Source: Nocardia bovistercoris (lineage in GTDB: Bacteria; Actinomycetota; Actinomycetes; Mycobacteriales; Mycobacteriaceae). From it: 64,000 nt of DNA. A program made the translations under genes and the position numbers. Location of the stretch: positions 310,001 through 374,000 of the forward strand of contig NZ_JADMLG010000005.1 of NCBI RefSeq assembly GCF_015674855.1, read 5' to 3'. How positions within the stretch are numbered: the stretch's first letter is position 1; the number at the start of each line of letters is the position of its first letter. This document shows, in pieces, positions 55,611-63,727 of the stretch. The notes under the pieces are model-generated. The model was not told where the DNA came from, ran no database searches, and was given only the letters and a program-made list of their open reading frames with translations.

Positions 55611-56351
55611 GTGCTTCAGACGAAACCCGAGGACGCGGCGCCGCATCGCCGAACGCACGCCTACATCGACGTGGCGGTCGTCGTCGTGGTGCTCGCCGGA
55701 ACCAACCTCGTCGCGCACTTCACCACCCCGTTGGCGAGCGTCGTCACCGTGCCGCTCGCGGCGCTGGCCCTGCTCGGTCTCATGCGGCGCCGCGGGCTCG
55801 GCTGGGCCGAACTCGGATTGTCGCCGCGGCAGTGGCGGCGTGGCACGCTCTTCGCGCTCGGGGCGGTCGGCATAGTGCTCACCGCGGTCGCGATCGGCGC
55901 GCTGCTGCCGGTGACCCGGCCTTTCTTCCTCGCCGACCGCTATGCCACCGTTTCCGGCGCGCTCATCGCGTCGATGATCGTGATTCCGTTGCAGACGGTC
56001 ATTCCCGAGGAACTCGCTTTCCGCGGTGTGCTGCACGGCACACTCGATCGGCTGTACGGTGCGCGCGGGGTGTTCGCGGCGGGGTCGCTGCTGTTCGGGC
56101 TGTGGCATATCGCGTCGTCGCTCGGGTTGACCAGCGCGAATCAGGGGCTCACCGGAATTCTCGGCGGCGGGGTCGGCGGCCAGGTCGCCGGGATCGCGCT
56201 CGCCGTCGCGGCCACCGCGGCCGCAGGGGCCGTGTTCACATGGTTGCGTCGCAGCAGTGGGAGCGTGCTCGCGCCGATCGCGTTGCACTGGTCGGTGAAC
56301 GGGGCCGGGGCGCTCGCCGCGGCGCTCGTCTGGCACACGACCCTGAGCTGA
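55611..56351 (+). CDS. CPBP family intramembrane metalloprotease
   Basis: 246 residues from a GTG at 55611, with about seven hydrophobic segments. The Abi/CPBP motifs are present: EE-x3-R in IPEELAFRGVLHG near 142-154, FGLWHIASS near 165-173 and LHWSVNGAG near 225-233. Roles in this family include Rce1-like CAAX processing, bacteriocin self-immunity or signalling; nothing here decides among them. It lies 55 bp after the pseudouridine synthase gene and may be co-transcribed. Confidence 0.9.
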   Translation: MLQTKPEDAAPHRRTHAYIDVAVVVVVLAGTNLVAHFTTPLASVVTVPLAALALLGLMRRRGLGWAELGLSPRQWRRGTLFALGAVGIVLTAVAIGALLPVTRPFFLADRYATVSGALIASMIVIPLQTVIPEELAFRGVLHGTLDRLYGARGVFAAGSLLFGLWHIASSLGLTSANQGLTGILGGGVGGQVAGIALAVAATAAAGAVFTWLRRSSGSVLAPIALHWSVNGAGALAAALVWHTTLS

Positions 56352-56415
56352 GGTTCCCGGCATTCCGTGCGTGCTGCGGAAACGGGAGCTATTCACAACT
56401 CGCGGACGGCCGGCA

Positions 56416-56468
56416 TTGACCTCACCGAGTCCTCGGATTAGTCTCACTGCGTTCAAACATATGTTCGA
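56416..56468 (+). promoter_or_regulatory. Promoter with near-consensus LexA (SOS) box
   Basis: TTGACC at 56416-56421 and TAGTCT at 56439-56444 are 17 bp apart, a good -35/-10 pair. Just downstream, TCAAACATATGTTCGA at 56453-56468 differs at one position from the mycobacterial LexA consensus TCGAAC-N4-GTTCGA and would cover the start of transcription of the 1191-residue gene. Confidence 0.72.
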
Positions 56469-56524
56469 GCACACCTGTCGCCACCGATGAATCGGGACGA
56501 TACCCGTTTCAGGGAAGGTTCGCG

Positions 56525-59500
56525 ATGCCCGACGAAAAGACCGCGAATTCCGGGGCCGCCGCGTCCGAGTCCGGCTCCGCGGCCGACTCCGAGATCGCCG
56601 CCCTCGCGCACCGGGTCGCGACCGCGCGCGGCAAACTGCCGCTCCAACACGACACCGCACTCACCGAAGTCCTCTCCGACGACGAGATCGCCGCCGAACG
56701 CGACCTCGCCGAATGGATCCGCACGCAACGACGCGGGCAGCGCCGCCGCGCCGTCGAAGCGGAGATCGCCGCCGAGAAACGCGACAGGCGCACCGGCGCC
56801 GCCATCCGCCGCGCCGACGAGGAAGACGCGCACTGGCATCGCAAAGCCCTCGCGGCCCGGCGCCGCGTCGCCAGCCAGGACGCCCGCCTCGCCCAGCTCT
56901 ACCGCCGCGCCGAATGGTCCTCGCGCGTCCTGATCGGCGTCGTCGTGCTCGGCATGATCTGGGCCGGGGTCAACGTCCAGCACAACCTGGTCCCCAGCGG
57001 CGACATGACCGACCCGCTGTACTGGCTCAGCTACGGCATCGAGGCCATGATCTCGATCCCGATCATCACCATCATGGTCGTCGCAACCACCTCCGCCCGC
57101 TGGGGGCGCGAACTGCCGCGCGGCAAAGTGGTGTTCTTCGAAGCCGCCCTGCTCGGGACCACCGTGGCACTCAACACCGGCCCACACCTGTCGGCCGGGC
57201 ACTGGGGTAAAGCCGCCGAATTCGCCATCGCACCGGTCATGGTTGGCGTGGTCATCTGGTTACACGCGTGGGTCGCGGCGCGGTACGCGCAACTCATCGA
57301 CAGTGTGCCGATCACCGATGTGGTGCCGGGGGTGCCCGTATCGGTCGCCCACGGCACGCCGTCTCCGGTGAACGGTGAAATCGCCCGCGAGGTCGCCGAG
57401 TCGGGAGCGCTCGCGGAACCGTTGCGGTACTCGATTCCGATGAAGCCGCTCATGAACGGGTTTCCCGTGTCCGGGGATGGTCACGGGGAATCGTCCACTA
57501 TCGGGTACGACGCGAGCGGCGAGTCCGGGGGGAACAACGGATACGGAAAGCGCAACGGGCACCGAGCGCACAACGGACACGGTGGGCGGAACGGGTATGA
57601 CGCGCACAGCGGTCACGAAGGGCGCAACGGGCACGACGCGGACAACGGTCGCCGCAACGGACATGAAGAGCGCAACGGATACGAAGGGCCCCATGGGCAC
57701 GCTGTGAACGAGGTGCGCAGCGGACACACACGGAGTGCGTTCGACGACGCACATGCGGTGAACGGCACGGCACCGCATCCGGTCCACGGCCGCAACGAAG
57801 CCGACACTGTCACCGGAACAGCACCGCATCCCGGACGCAACGGGTCATCCTTCGGCGTCAGCGGCGTCAGCGGCGTCAGCGGCGTCAGCGGCGTCAGCGG
57901 CGTCAGCGGCGTCAGCGGCGTCAGCGGCGTCAGCGGCGTCAGCGGCGTCAGCGGCGTCAGCGGCGTCAGCGGCGTCAGCGAGAGCGGACCACATTCGGGG
58001 CGGGGGCGCAACGGGTCGCACGGCGGTGGCGGCGACGGCGCACCGTCGGCGCGGTGGGCCGAACGGCGCTCGGCCTTCACCCCCGAAATCGTCGCGATCT
58101 CCGATGTTCGCCCCACCGGCGCGTTACGGTCCGCGCGCGCGAACGGCAGGACGGTGCGCACCCCGAACGGCCGGGTGGCACACAGCCCGGACGATTCGGT
58201 CCCACACCCTGCCGCCCCCGCCACCGGCCGCGCCGCAGCCGTGCACGCCGACGGATCGGTGTCCCATCGCGAGGTCCACACGGTCGACAGGACCTCGGCC
58301 GAAGAGCGCGCATACGATCTCCGCCACGAGGTCGACAGCGAGCCGGACAGCGTTCAGTGGCCCGAAAACGTCGAGCCCCGAACCGATTCCCGCCTCACCC
58401 GCGCCTCCACCTCGCGCCCGATCCGCGGCGGGCGCTCGAATACCACCGACGACGAGCCACCCACATCCGAGGACCGGCTCGGGGACGCGGGCGACGACCC
58501 GGTCGACCGGGTTCCCACCCCGTCCCGCCCGATCGGCCGCGGCAGCGGATCGGTCACCTCCCTCGCCCACGAGCGCGCGGCGCGATTACACGCGCGGACC
58601 GGACACCCAGCGGGCACCGCCCTGGCCGCAGCCACCACCCCCGACACGCACCACGCGGAAGCTCCCCGCGACACCCGCACACCGCATCTGGTGCCCGTCA
58701 CCGATGAACCCCCCGGCACTACCCGCTCGGCCACCACCGACCGGCACAACGCGGAAAGCACCGAAACCCGCACGCCGCAAGGCTTCGCTGTCACCAACGA
58801 AATCGCCACGGCAGACTCGCCGCACAGCGCGCACAGTACCGCCCCCCACGTACCGCAACGCATGCCGATAACCGACGAAGCCGTCGATTCGAACGGCCCG
58901 CTCGCCGCGAAAGCTCGCGAAACCCACGGTCCGGACCACACGCCGAGCACCGACGAAGTCCATGGCGCCGACACCCGACCCACCATCACAATGTCAGGCG
59001 CCAACGCGCCCGACCGGCACAACCTTGACAGTGCCGATCCCCGAACACCGCGCCGCGTCCCGATAACCGACGAAGCCGTCGATTCGAACGGCCCGCTCGC
59101 CGCGAAAGCTCGCGAAACCCGCGCTTCGGACCACGCCTCGATCACCGACGAGGTCCATGCCACCGACACGGGCGCCGCCGTCATCGACTCGAACTCGAAC
59201 TCCGGGATCGATGATCTCGCGCAGGATATTCCGCTGATCCCGCTCGAAGAACTCGCCCCCGACCAGCACACAGTGTCGGAGCGGCCGCTCGAATCCCGTT
59301 CCGACGCCGAGTCCGCCACGACCGCACGCGAATTCGATACCGACAACCGCAGCATCTTCCCTGATCCCGACACAGCCTGCGCTCCCACCGATTTCGCCCC
59401 CGCAGCCGGACTCTTCACCGAAGATTCCGTACTTGCCGCCGATCAGCCCGACGGCGCACGAACCACGAATCGTCGCACCAAGAAGACCGCGAGCGACGCG

Positions 59501-60100
59501 GCGACGCGAACCACTGGACGCGGACGAGACAAACGCGCGACCACCCGCCGAACCGCGGCGGCATCCGCGCGTGCCGACTCGGAACAGCCCGCAGCGGCAT
59601 CGGCCGATCGCTCCCCGAAGCCCACTCGCGCCGCCGACCGCACCGATCGCCGCCGAACCGAATCCGCCCCGGCGAAACCCACCGACACCGCACCCCGCAC
59701 CGACTCGGCGGCGCGTAAGACGCGCGGAGCGGATGCCGACGCGGTGGCGGATACCGATCAGCTCACCTTGGAAGCCGACCCCGGCCCCGAACCCCGTCAC
59801 CCGCGCATCACCCTCGACGCCATCGCCGCCGCCCGCGATGCCGTCGAACAGTCCGAACCCGACGACATGATCGAACCCGATATCGACGGCGACGGCGATG
59901 TCGAGATCTGGTCGGTGGCGCGCGCGATCCGGGACAAGGGCCTGTCGCGGCTGCCGGTCGAGCAGGTCGCCGAGGTACTCACCCTCGCCGATCAGTCGTG
60001 GACCCCGATGGGGATAGGCAGCGAGGTCGGCATTCCGACCGCGTCGGTGATCCGCATCCTCGAGTCGGTCGCCAAGGTCCGCCGCCCACTCATGGGCTGA
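56525..60100 (+). CDS. Large repeat-rich membrane protein of unknown function
   Basis: 1191 residues. Residues 1-135 are charged and helical (RRGQRRRAVEAEIAAEKRDR). Four membrane segments follow at about 138-260 (VLIGVVVLGMIWAGVNVQ, MISIPIITIMVVATT, ALLGTTVALNTG, FAIAPVMVGVVIWLHAWVA). The rest is low complexity: an Asn-Gly-His-rich stretch at about 340-400, fourteen Gly-Val-Ser repeats at 444-485, and two 65-residue units each containing ITDEAVDSNGPLAAKARET. The last 65 residues (VARAIRDKGLSRLPVEQVAEVL, then GIPTASVIRILESV) look like a helix-turn-helix, reminiscent of membrane-anchored plasmid or transfer proteins. I recognise no family. A LexA box 57 bp upstream suggests DNA-damage induction. 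Confidence 0.75.
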   Translation: MPDEKTANSGAAASESGSAADSEIAALAHRVATARGKLPLQHDTALTEVLSDDEIAAERDLAEWIRTQRRGQRRRAVEAEIAAEKRDRRTGAAIRRADEEDAHWHRKALAARRRVASQDARLAQLYRRAEWSSRVLIGVVVLGMIWAGVNVQHNLVPSGDMTDPLYWLSYGIEAMISIPIITIMVVATTSARWGRELPRGKVVFFEAALLGTTVALNTGPHLSAGHWGKAAEFAIAPVMVGVVIWLHAWVAARYAQLIDSVPITDVVPGVPVSVAHGTPSPVNGEIAREVAESGALAEPLRYSIPMKPLMNGFPVSGDGHGESSTIGYDASGESGGNNGYGKRNGHRAHNGHGGRNGYDAHSGHEGRNGHDADNGRRNGHEERNGYEGPHGHAVNEVRSGHTRSAFDDAHAVNGTAPHPVHGRNEADTVTGTAPHPGRNGSSFGVSGVSGVSGVSGVSGVSGVSGVSGVSGVSGVSGVSGVSGVSESGPHSGRGRNGSHGGGGDGAPSARWAERRSAFTPEIVAISDVRPTGALRSARANGRTVRTPNGRVAHSPDDSVPHPAAPATGRAAAVHADGSVSHREVHTVDRTSAEERAYDLRHEVDSEPDSVQWPENVEPRTDSRLTRASTSRPIRGGRSNTTDDEPPTSEDRLGDAGDDPVDRVPTPSRPIGRGSGSVTSLAHERAARLHARTGHPAGTALAAATTPDTHHAEAPRDTRTPHLVPVTDEPPGTTRSATTDRHNAESTETRTPQGFAVTNEIATADSPHSAHSTAPHVPQRMPITDEAVDSNGPLAAKARETHGPDHTPSTDEVHGADTRPTITMSGANAPDRHNLDSADPRTPRRVPITDEAVDSNGPLAAKARETRASDHASITDEVHATDTGAAVIDSNSNSGIDDLAQDIPLIPLEELAPDQHTVSERPLESRSDAESATTAREFDTDNRSIFPDPDTACAPTDFAPAAGLFTEDSVLAADQPDGARTTNRRTKKTASDAATRTTGRGRDKRATTRRTAAASARADSEQPAAASADRSPKPTRAADRTDRRRTESAPAKPTDTAPRTDSAARKTRGADADAVADTDQLTLEADPGPEPRHPRITLDAIAAARDAVEQSEPDDMIEPDIDGDGDVEIWSVARAIRDKGLSRLPVEQVAEVLTLADQSWTPMGIGSEVGIPTASVIRILESVAKVRRPLMG
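57854..57979 (+). repeat. Fourteen perfect 9-bp tandem repeats, (GGCGTCAGC)14
   Basis: Exact tandem array of 126 bp in frame with the host gene, coding Gly-Val-Ser fourteen times. No base differs between units, a sign of recent expansion. Confidence 0.97.
58865..59120 (+). repeat. 61-bp exact direct repeat, 195 bp apart
   Basis: 58865-58925 and 59060-59120 are identical over 61 bp; the 195-bp period equals 65 codons, so this is an in-frame tandem duplication whose remaining parts have diverged. Confidence 0.9.
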
Positions 60101-60112
60101 CCGATACGCCGA

Positions 60113-60144
60113 AAGGGTCCGTTCCCAACCGGGAACGGACCCTT
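60113..60144. terminator. Hairpin after the 1191-residue gene
   Basis: AAGGGTCCGTTCCC at 60113-60126 pairs perfectly (14 bp) with 60131-60144 around AACC, 13 bp after the stop codon. No U-tract. Confidence 0.75.
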
Positions 60145-60150
60145 CGTGTG

Positions 60151-60325
60151 CGAACGTCCGCAGCAGAATGCGGCGTATGCCTTTGCTCGAACCTATCCGC
60201 GAGAAAGCCGATCGGACTGCACGGACCTTTATGTTCAAGCGTCCGCGACAGAACGCGGTGTCTGCCCTCGGCTCAGGTTCGAACCTATTCGCGAAGAGCC
60301 GTGTCGGACCGTTCCGCGGCGAGAA
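60151..60325. repeat. Two diverged tandem copies of an approximately 85-bp unit
   Basis: Units beginning GCGTCCGC/CAGAA-CGCGGTGT and containing TCGAACCTATCCGCGA-like cores lie at about 60151-60235 and 60237-60325. The second runs into the 3' coding end of the MMPL gene. Similarity is partial and was judged by eye. Confidence 0.45.
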
Positions 60326-62456
60326 CGGCACCGTCGACTTCGTCCTTCGACCCGGTACCGACGGGCGTGCGGTCACCGTGCCCCGGCCACCAGGCGCGCG
60401 CACCGATCAGCGCGGTCAGCGACGGCGTGAAGAACATCGCCATGACGAAGGCCGCGATGGCGATGCCGACCGAGATCGCGAATCCCATCTGCGCCAGCGT
60501 GCTGTTGCCCGCCAACATCATCGACGCGAACGTGCCCGCGAGGATGACACCGGCCGCGGCCACGGTCGGCCCGGTGTGGCGCACGGCGAGCGCGGCCGCG
60601 GCACGGGGACTGTTGCCTTCCCGCGCTTCCTCGCGCAGCCGGGCCACCATGAGGATGTTGTAGTCGGTGCCGAGCGCGACCACGAACAGATACATGATGA
60701 CCGGCAGCGTGAAGATCAGGCCCGAGTCCCCTTGGAGGTGCTGGAACACCAGCACGGTCGCGCCGAGGGTCGCGGCGAATCCGAGGAACACCGAAAGCAT
60801 CAGGTACCACGGCGCGACGAGACTGCGCAGCAGCAACGCCAACACGATCATGATGAGGATCGCCGCGACCGGGAACACGATGGCGTAATCGTGGTTCATG
60901 GCGTCCTTGAAGTCGACGAAGATCGCGGTGATGCCGCCGACGACCGCGCTCGTGCCCTCGGGCGCCGCGGCGTGCGCGGCATCGCGCAGCGGTCCGGCGA
61001 CGGTGTCGAGCGCGGCGTCGGATTCCGGTGCGTCGGTGAGGGTGACCTGGAAGTTGGCGATCGTCTTGTCGGCGGACAGCTGCGGTTGCCCGACTTGGCC
61101 AACGCCTTCGACTCGGCCGAGCGCCGCGCGGTAGGCGGCGAGTTGCTGCTCGCCGAGCGGTCCCTCGGTGGATCGCAGCAGTACGTCCGACGGTTGAGTG
61201 GCGCCCGCGGGCAGGCCCTTGAGCAGTTCCCGGTTGTAGACGACGGACTCGGAGGCGTCGGAGGTGGAGCCGGAGGTGAGGTCGAAGGTCGGGTTGAAGC
61301 CGAGCGCGAAGATTCCCAGCAGCACAAGCACACCGCCGGACACCGCGGCGAATACGGCGGGCCGCCTGCCGAGCCGCGCCCCGATCGCGGTGAATCGCGC
61401 GCCCTTCGGCTCGATCTGCCACGCCTTGGACGGCCAGAACACCTTGGTGCCGAGCAGTGAGACGATCGCCGGGACCAGGGTGAGCCCGGCGAGCAACGCC
61501 ACCGCGACCGCGATGGCCAACGCAGGACCGAGTGCCCGGAACATCCCGAGACTCGACAGGATCAACGCCATGAACGCGATGATCACCGCGGCGGCCGCCG
61601 AGGTGATCGCTTCGCCGACGCGGCCGACCGCGCCGACCATCGCGGACTTCGAGTCTTCGCCCGCGCGAAGCAATTCCCGGTATCGGAACATGAGGAACAG
61701 GATGTAGTCGGTGCCGACGCCGAACAGCACGACCAACAGGATGGAATTGACCGAGGTGTCGATCTCGAGGTCGAATGCCTTCGCCACGATCGCGATCAGA
61801 CTGTTCACCGTGCTGGACACCGCGCCGATCACGATGACCGGCAGCAGGGCGATCACCGGACTGCGGAAGATCACGAGCAGCAGGACCAGGATGAGCACGA
61901 TGGTGGCGATTCCGACGATCGCGAGACCTCTCTCACCCGATTCGGTCTGATCGAGGGTCTGGGCCGCGGTGCCGGTGATGCCCGCCTTCAGATCACCTTC
62001 GCGCACTTGATCGCGCAGCTTCTCGCGCAACTCCCGCACGGCGTCGCTGCGGGTCTCATCCGAGGCGCCCGCCTGTTTCACCATCTGCACCGCGACCAGC
62101 TGCACCAGGCGGTTGTCCGACGGCGGCGTCGCCTGAATCGCGGTCACGCCCTTCACATTCCGGTCGGACAGCGCGGCCGCTATCGCACCGACTCTCGCGG
62201 TGTCGGCCTCGGTCAGCGGCGCCTCATCCGTGCGCACGAAGACGATGAGCGCGGCGGGCGCGGATTCTTGCGGAAATGCCTGTTCCTGCAACGAGAGCGC
62301 CTTGATCGACTCGTAATGCGATGGCAGGAATTCGGATTGGTCGGTGGTCGAAGTGAGGGTGGGAGCGAGCGACACCACCGCGATGACGGCGATGACCCAC
62401 AGGCCGATCACCTTCCACGGATGGTGGACGACTATGCGTCCGAGGCGGGCGAACAT
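60285..62456 (-). CDS. MMPL family RND transporter
   Basis: 723 residues from the ATG at 62454-62456 (MFARLGRIVVHHPWKVIGLW); the frame open to 62648 lacks support. Two halves, each with one membrane helix, an extracytoplasmic domain and five clustered helices. The paired motifs GTDYILFLMFRYRE near 280 and GTDYNILMVARLREE near 605 are the MmpL proton-relay and YidC-like markers. Such proteins move lipids or siderophores across the membrane (compare MmpL4/5 with mycobactin), but this gene lies outside the iron-regulated block and I see no iron box, so a siderophore role is not supported. Confidence 0.92.
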   Translation of the reverse strand: MFARLGRIVVHHPWKVIGLWVIAVIAVVSLAPTLTSTTDQSEFLPSHYESIKALSLQEQAFPQESAPAALIVFVRTDEAPLTEADTARVGAIAAALSDRNVKGVTAIQATPPSDNRLVQLVAVQMVKQAGASDETRSDAVRELREKLRDQVREGDLKAGITGTAAQTLDQTESGERGLAIVGIATIVLILVLLLVIFRSPVIALLPVIVIGAVSSTVNSLIAIVAKAFDLEIDTSVNSILLVVLFGVGTDYILFLMFRYRELLRAGEDSKSAMVGAVGRVGEAITSAAAAVIIAFMALILSSLGMFRALGPALAIAVAVALLAGLTLVPAIVSLLGTKVFWPSKAWQIEPKGARFTAIGARLGRRPAVFAAVSGGVLVLLGIFALGFNPTFDLTSGSTSDASESVVYNRELLKGLPAGATQPSDVLLRSTEGPLGEQQLAAYRAALGRVEGVGQVGQPQLSADKTIANFQVTLTDAPESDAALDTVAGPLRDAAHAAAPEGTSAVVGGITAIFVDFKDAMNHDYAIVFPVAAILIMIVLALLLRSLVAPWYLMLSVFLGFAATLGATVLVFQHLQGDSGLIFTLPVIMYLFVVALGTDYNILMVARLREEAREGNSPRAAAALAVRHTGPTVAAAGVILAGTFASMMLAGNSTLAQMGFAISVGIAIAAFVMAMFFTPSLTALIGARAWWPGHGDRTPVGTGSKDEVDGAVLAAERSDTALRE

Positions 62457-62705
62457 GGTCGGGAGACAATCCTTTCCGAGTTCCGCAAGAATCGGTCGGG
62501 CACCTGTGTGCCAGATGTCGCCCGAATCCCAGCGCCGATACGCATGCGAGCATGGGTGATACGGCCGTCTCGGGCTGACCTCAGTGGTCGATCCGCGGTT
62601 GTCCGATGTCGACGCGACTGTAATCGATCGCGCCGCTGTCCGACCCACTATAAGTAGATGTATACGTACAGCGCAAGGGATTATCCGACGGGACTTGGAA
62701 ACGGC

Positions 62706-63521
62706 TCAGCGCGCGCCACTCTCGGCGAAACCCGCACGCGCCAACAGGTATTCGGTCAACGGCACATAGTGCTCGGCCGGACGGATACCGTCGTCGAGCG
62801 GCACCGTGACCACGATCTTGCCGTCCTCCTGCCCCGCGAACAGGGCCGGATCATTGCAGTCGGCGAACCCGACGGTGTCGATGCCCGCCTCCCCCGCCGC
62901 GCCCGCCCACCCGTGATCGGCGATCACCAGATCCGGCCGCGGCCCGTTCGCCAACTCCCGCAACATGGCTCGCATGGGCTGTGGATCATGGGTGTGCGCG
63001 GGATCCCCCGCCGCGTTCACCAGCGCCGCCACGCCGCCCGTATAGGACAGTTCACGATACGGCGAGCCGTAATATTCCTCCGCCGCGTAGGACCAGCCGC
63101 CGGACGGCGTCGACACCGCGCATCCGGCCGCGCGTAGTCGATCCTCGATCGCCCGGTAAACCCCCATCAACGTGCCGGGATGCCCGGTCGCGAACATCAC
63201 CGTCTCCCGCCGCTCCGCCGCCGCCCCGATCCGCTTCCCCATCACCTCGAGCGCGTCGACGGTGAGCTCCGGGTCGATGGTGTCGATGCCGCGCAGATAC
63301 CGAGGGTCCGGCCGCACCCCGCACAACCGCGCCATCGTGTCGAGAGTTCGTTCGAAGGTCCACCCCCGCAGCGTCAGCCCGAACTGGTGACGAGGGTCCC
63401 CCGCGGCCATCCGCCGATAATGTTCGAGATTGTTCTCCCGCGGCGTCGCGACCTCGCCCGCGATCCCCGTCCGCACCAACTGCGCCCGCAGCGCCTCACG
63501 ATCAATCTGTTCGAATCTCAC
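62706..63521 (-). CDS. Conserved actinobacterial phosphatase-like protein
   Basis: 271 residues. It begins MRFEQIDREALRAQLVRTGI and has FATGHPGTLMGVYRAIEDRL near 111-130, SGGWSYAAEEYYGSPYRELSY, and PDLVIADHGWAGAAGEAGIDTVGFADCNDPAL near 195-225. Proteins of this type are commonly annotated as phosphatases in Nocardia and Streptomyces; I see conserved His and Asp residues but no classic phosphatase motif, so the activity is unproven. It lies alone between the MMPL gene and rpsQ, at the left flank of the broken S10 operon. Confidence 0.65.
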   Translation of the reverse strand: MRFEQIDREALRAQLVRTGIAGEVATPRENNLEHYRRMAAGDPRHQFGLTLRGWTFERTLDTMARLCGVRPDPRYLRGIDTIDPELTVDALEVMGKRIGAAAERRETVMFATGHPGTLMGVYRAIEDRLRAAGCAVSTPSGGWSYAAEEYYGSPYRELSYTGGVAALVNAAGDPAHTHDPQPMRAMLRELANGPRPDLVIADHGWAGAAGEAGIDTVGFADCNDPALFAGQEDGKIVVTVPLDDGIRPAEHYVPLTEYLLARAGFAESGAR

Positions 63522-63672
63522 TACCGAACCTCCGCGTCAAACGGGCCCCGATCGCCCACATCCAGCAAACCAGACGACCGGACAGTCCGCGTGTCGAGCG
63601 CGTGTCGCATACCACTCACCAACCCATCGCGCCCACGTTCGGCGCGCCGAGAAGACCGGGCTCGGGAACGAG

Positions 63673-63707
63673 GAAGGCCCGCTCCCGGGATCGGGGAGCG
63701 GGCCTTC
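63673..63707 (-). terminator. Terminator after rpsQ
   Basis: GAAGGCCCGCTCCC at 63673-63686 pairs perfectly (14 bp) with 63694-63707 around a 7-nt loop, 21 bp past the rpsQ stop. It ends the S10 transcript before the 44-kb insertion. Confidence 0.8.
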
Positions 63708-63727
63708 GGGTTCGAGGCGGCCGAGGG

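Noticed and set aside
57854..57979. Possible CRISPR array
   Set aside because: Units are 9 bp, contiguous, without spacers and in frame with a gene; it is a coding minisatellite.
60285..62456. MMPL protein as the siderophore exporter
   Set aside because: No iron box, no MmpS partner, and separated from the cluster by housekeeping genes; the MFS gene is the better candidate.
62640..62680. GTATACGTAC-containing stretch upstream of the MMPL gene as a TetR operator
   Set aside because: The inverted repeat is short and imperfect, no regulator gene is adjacent, and it is about 200 bp from the start codon.
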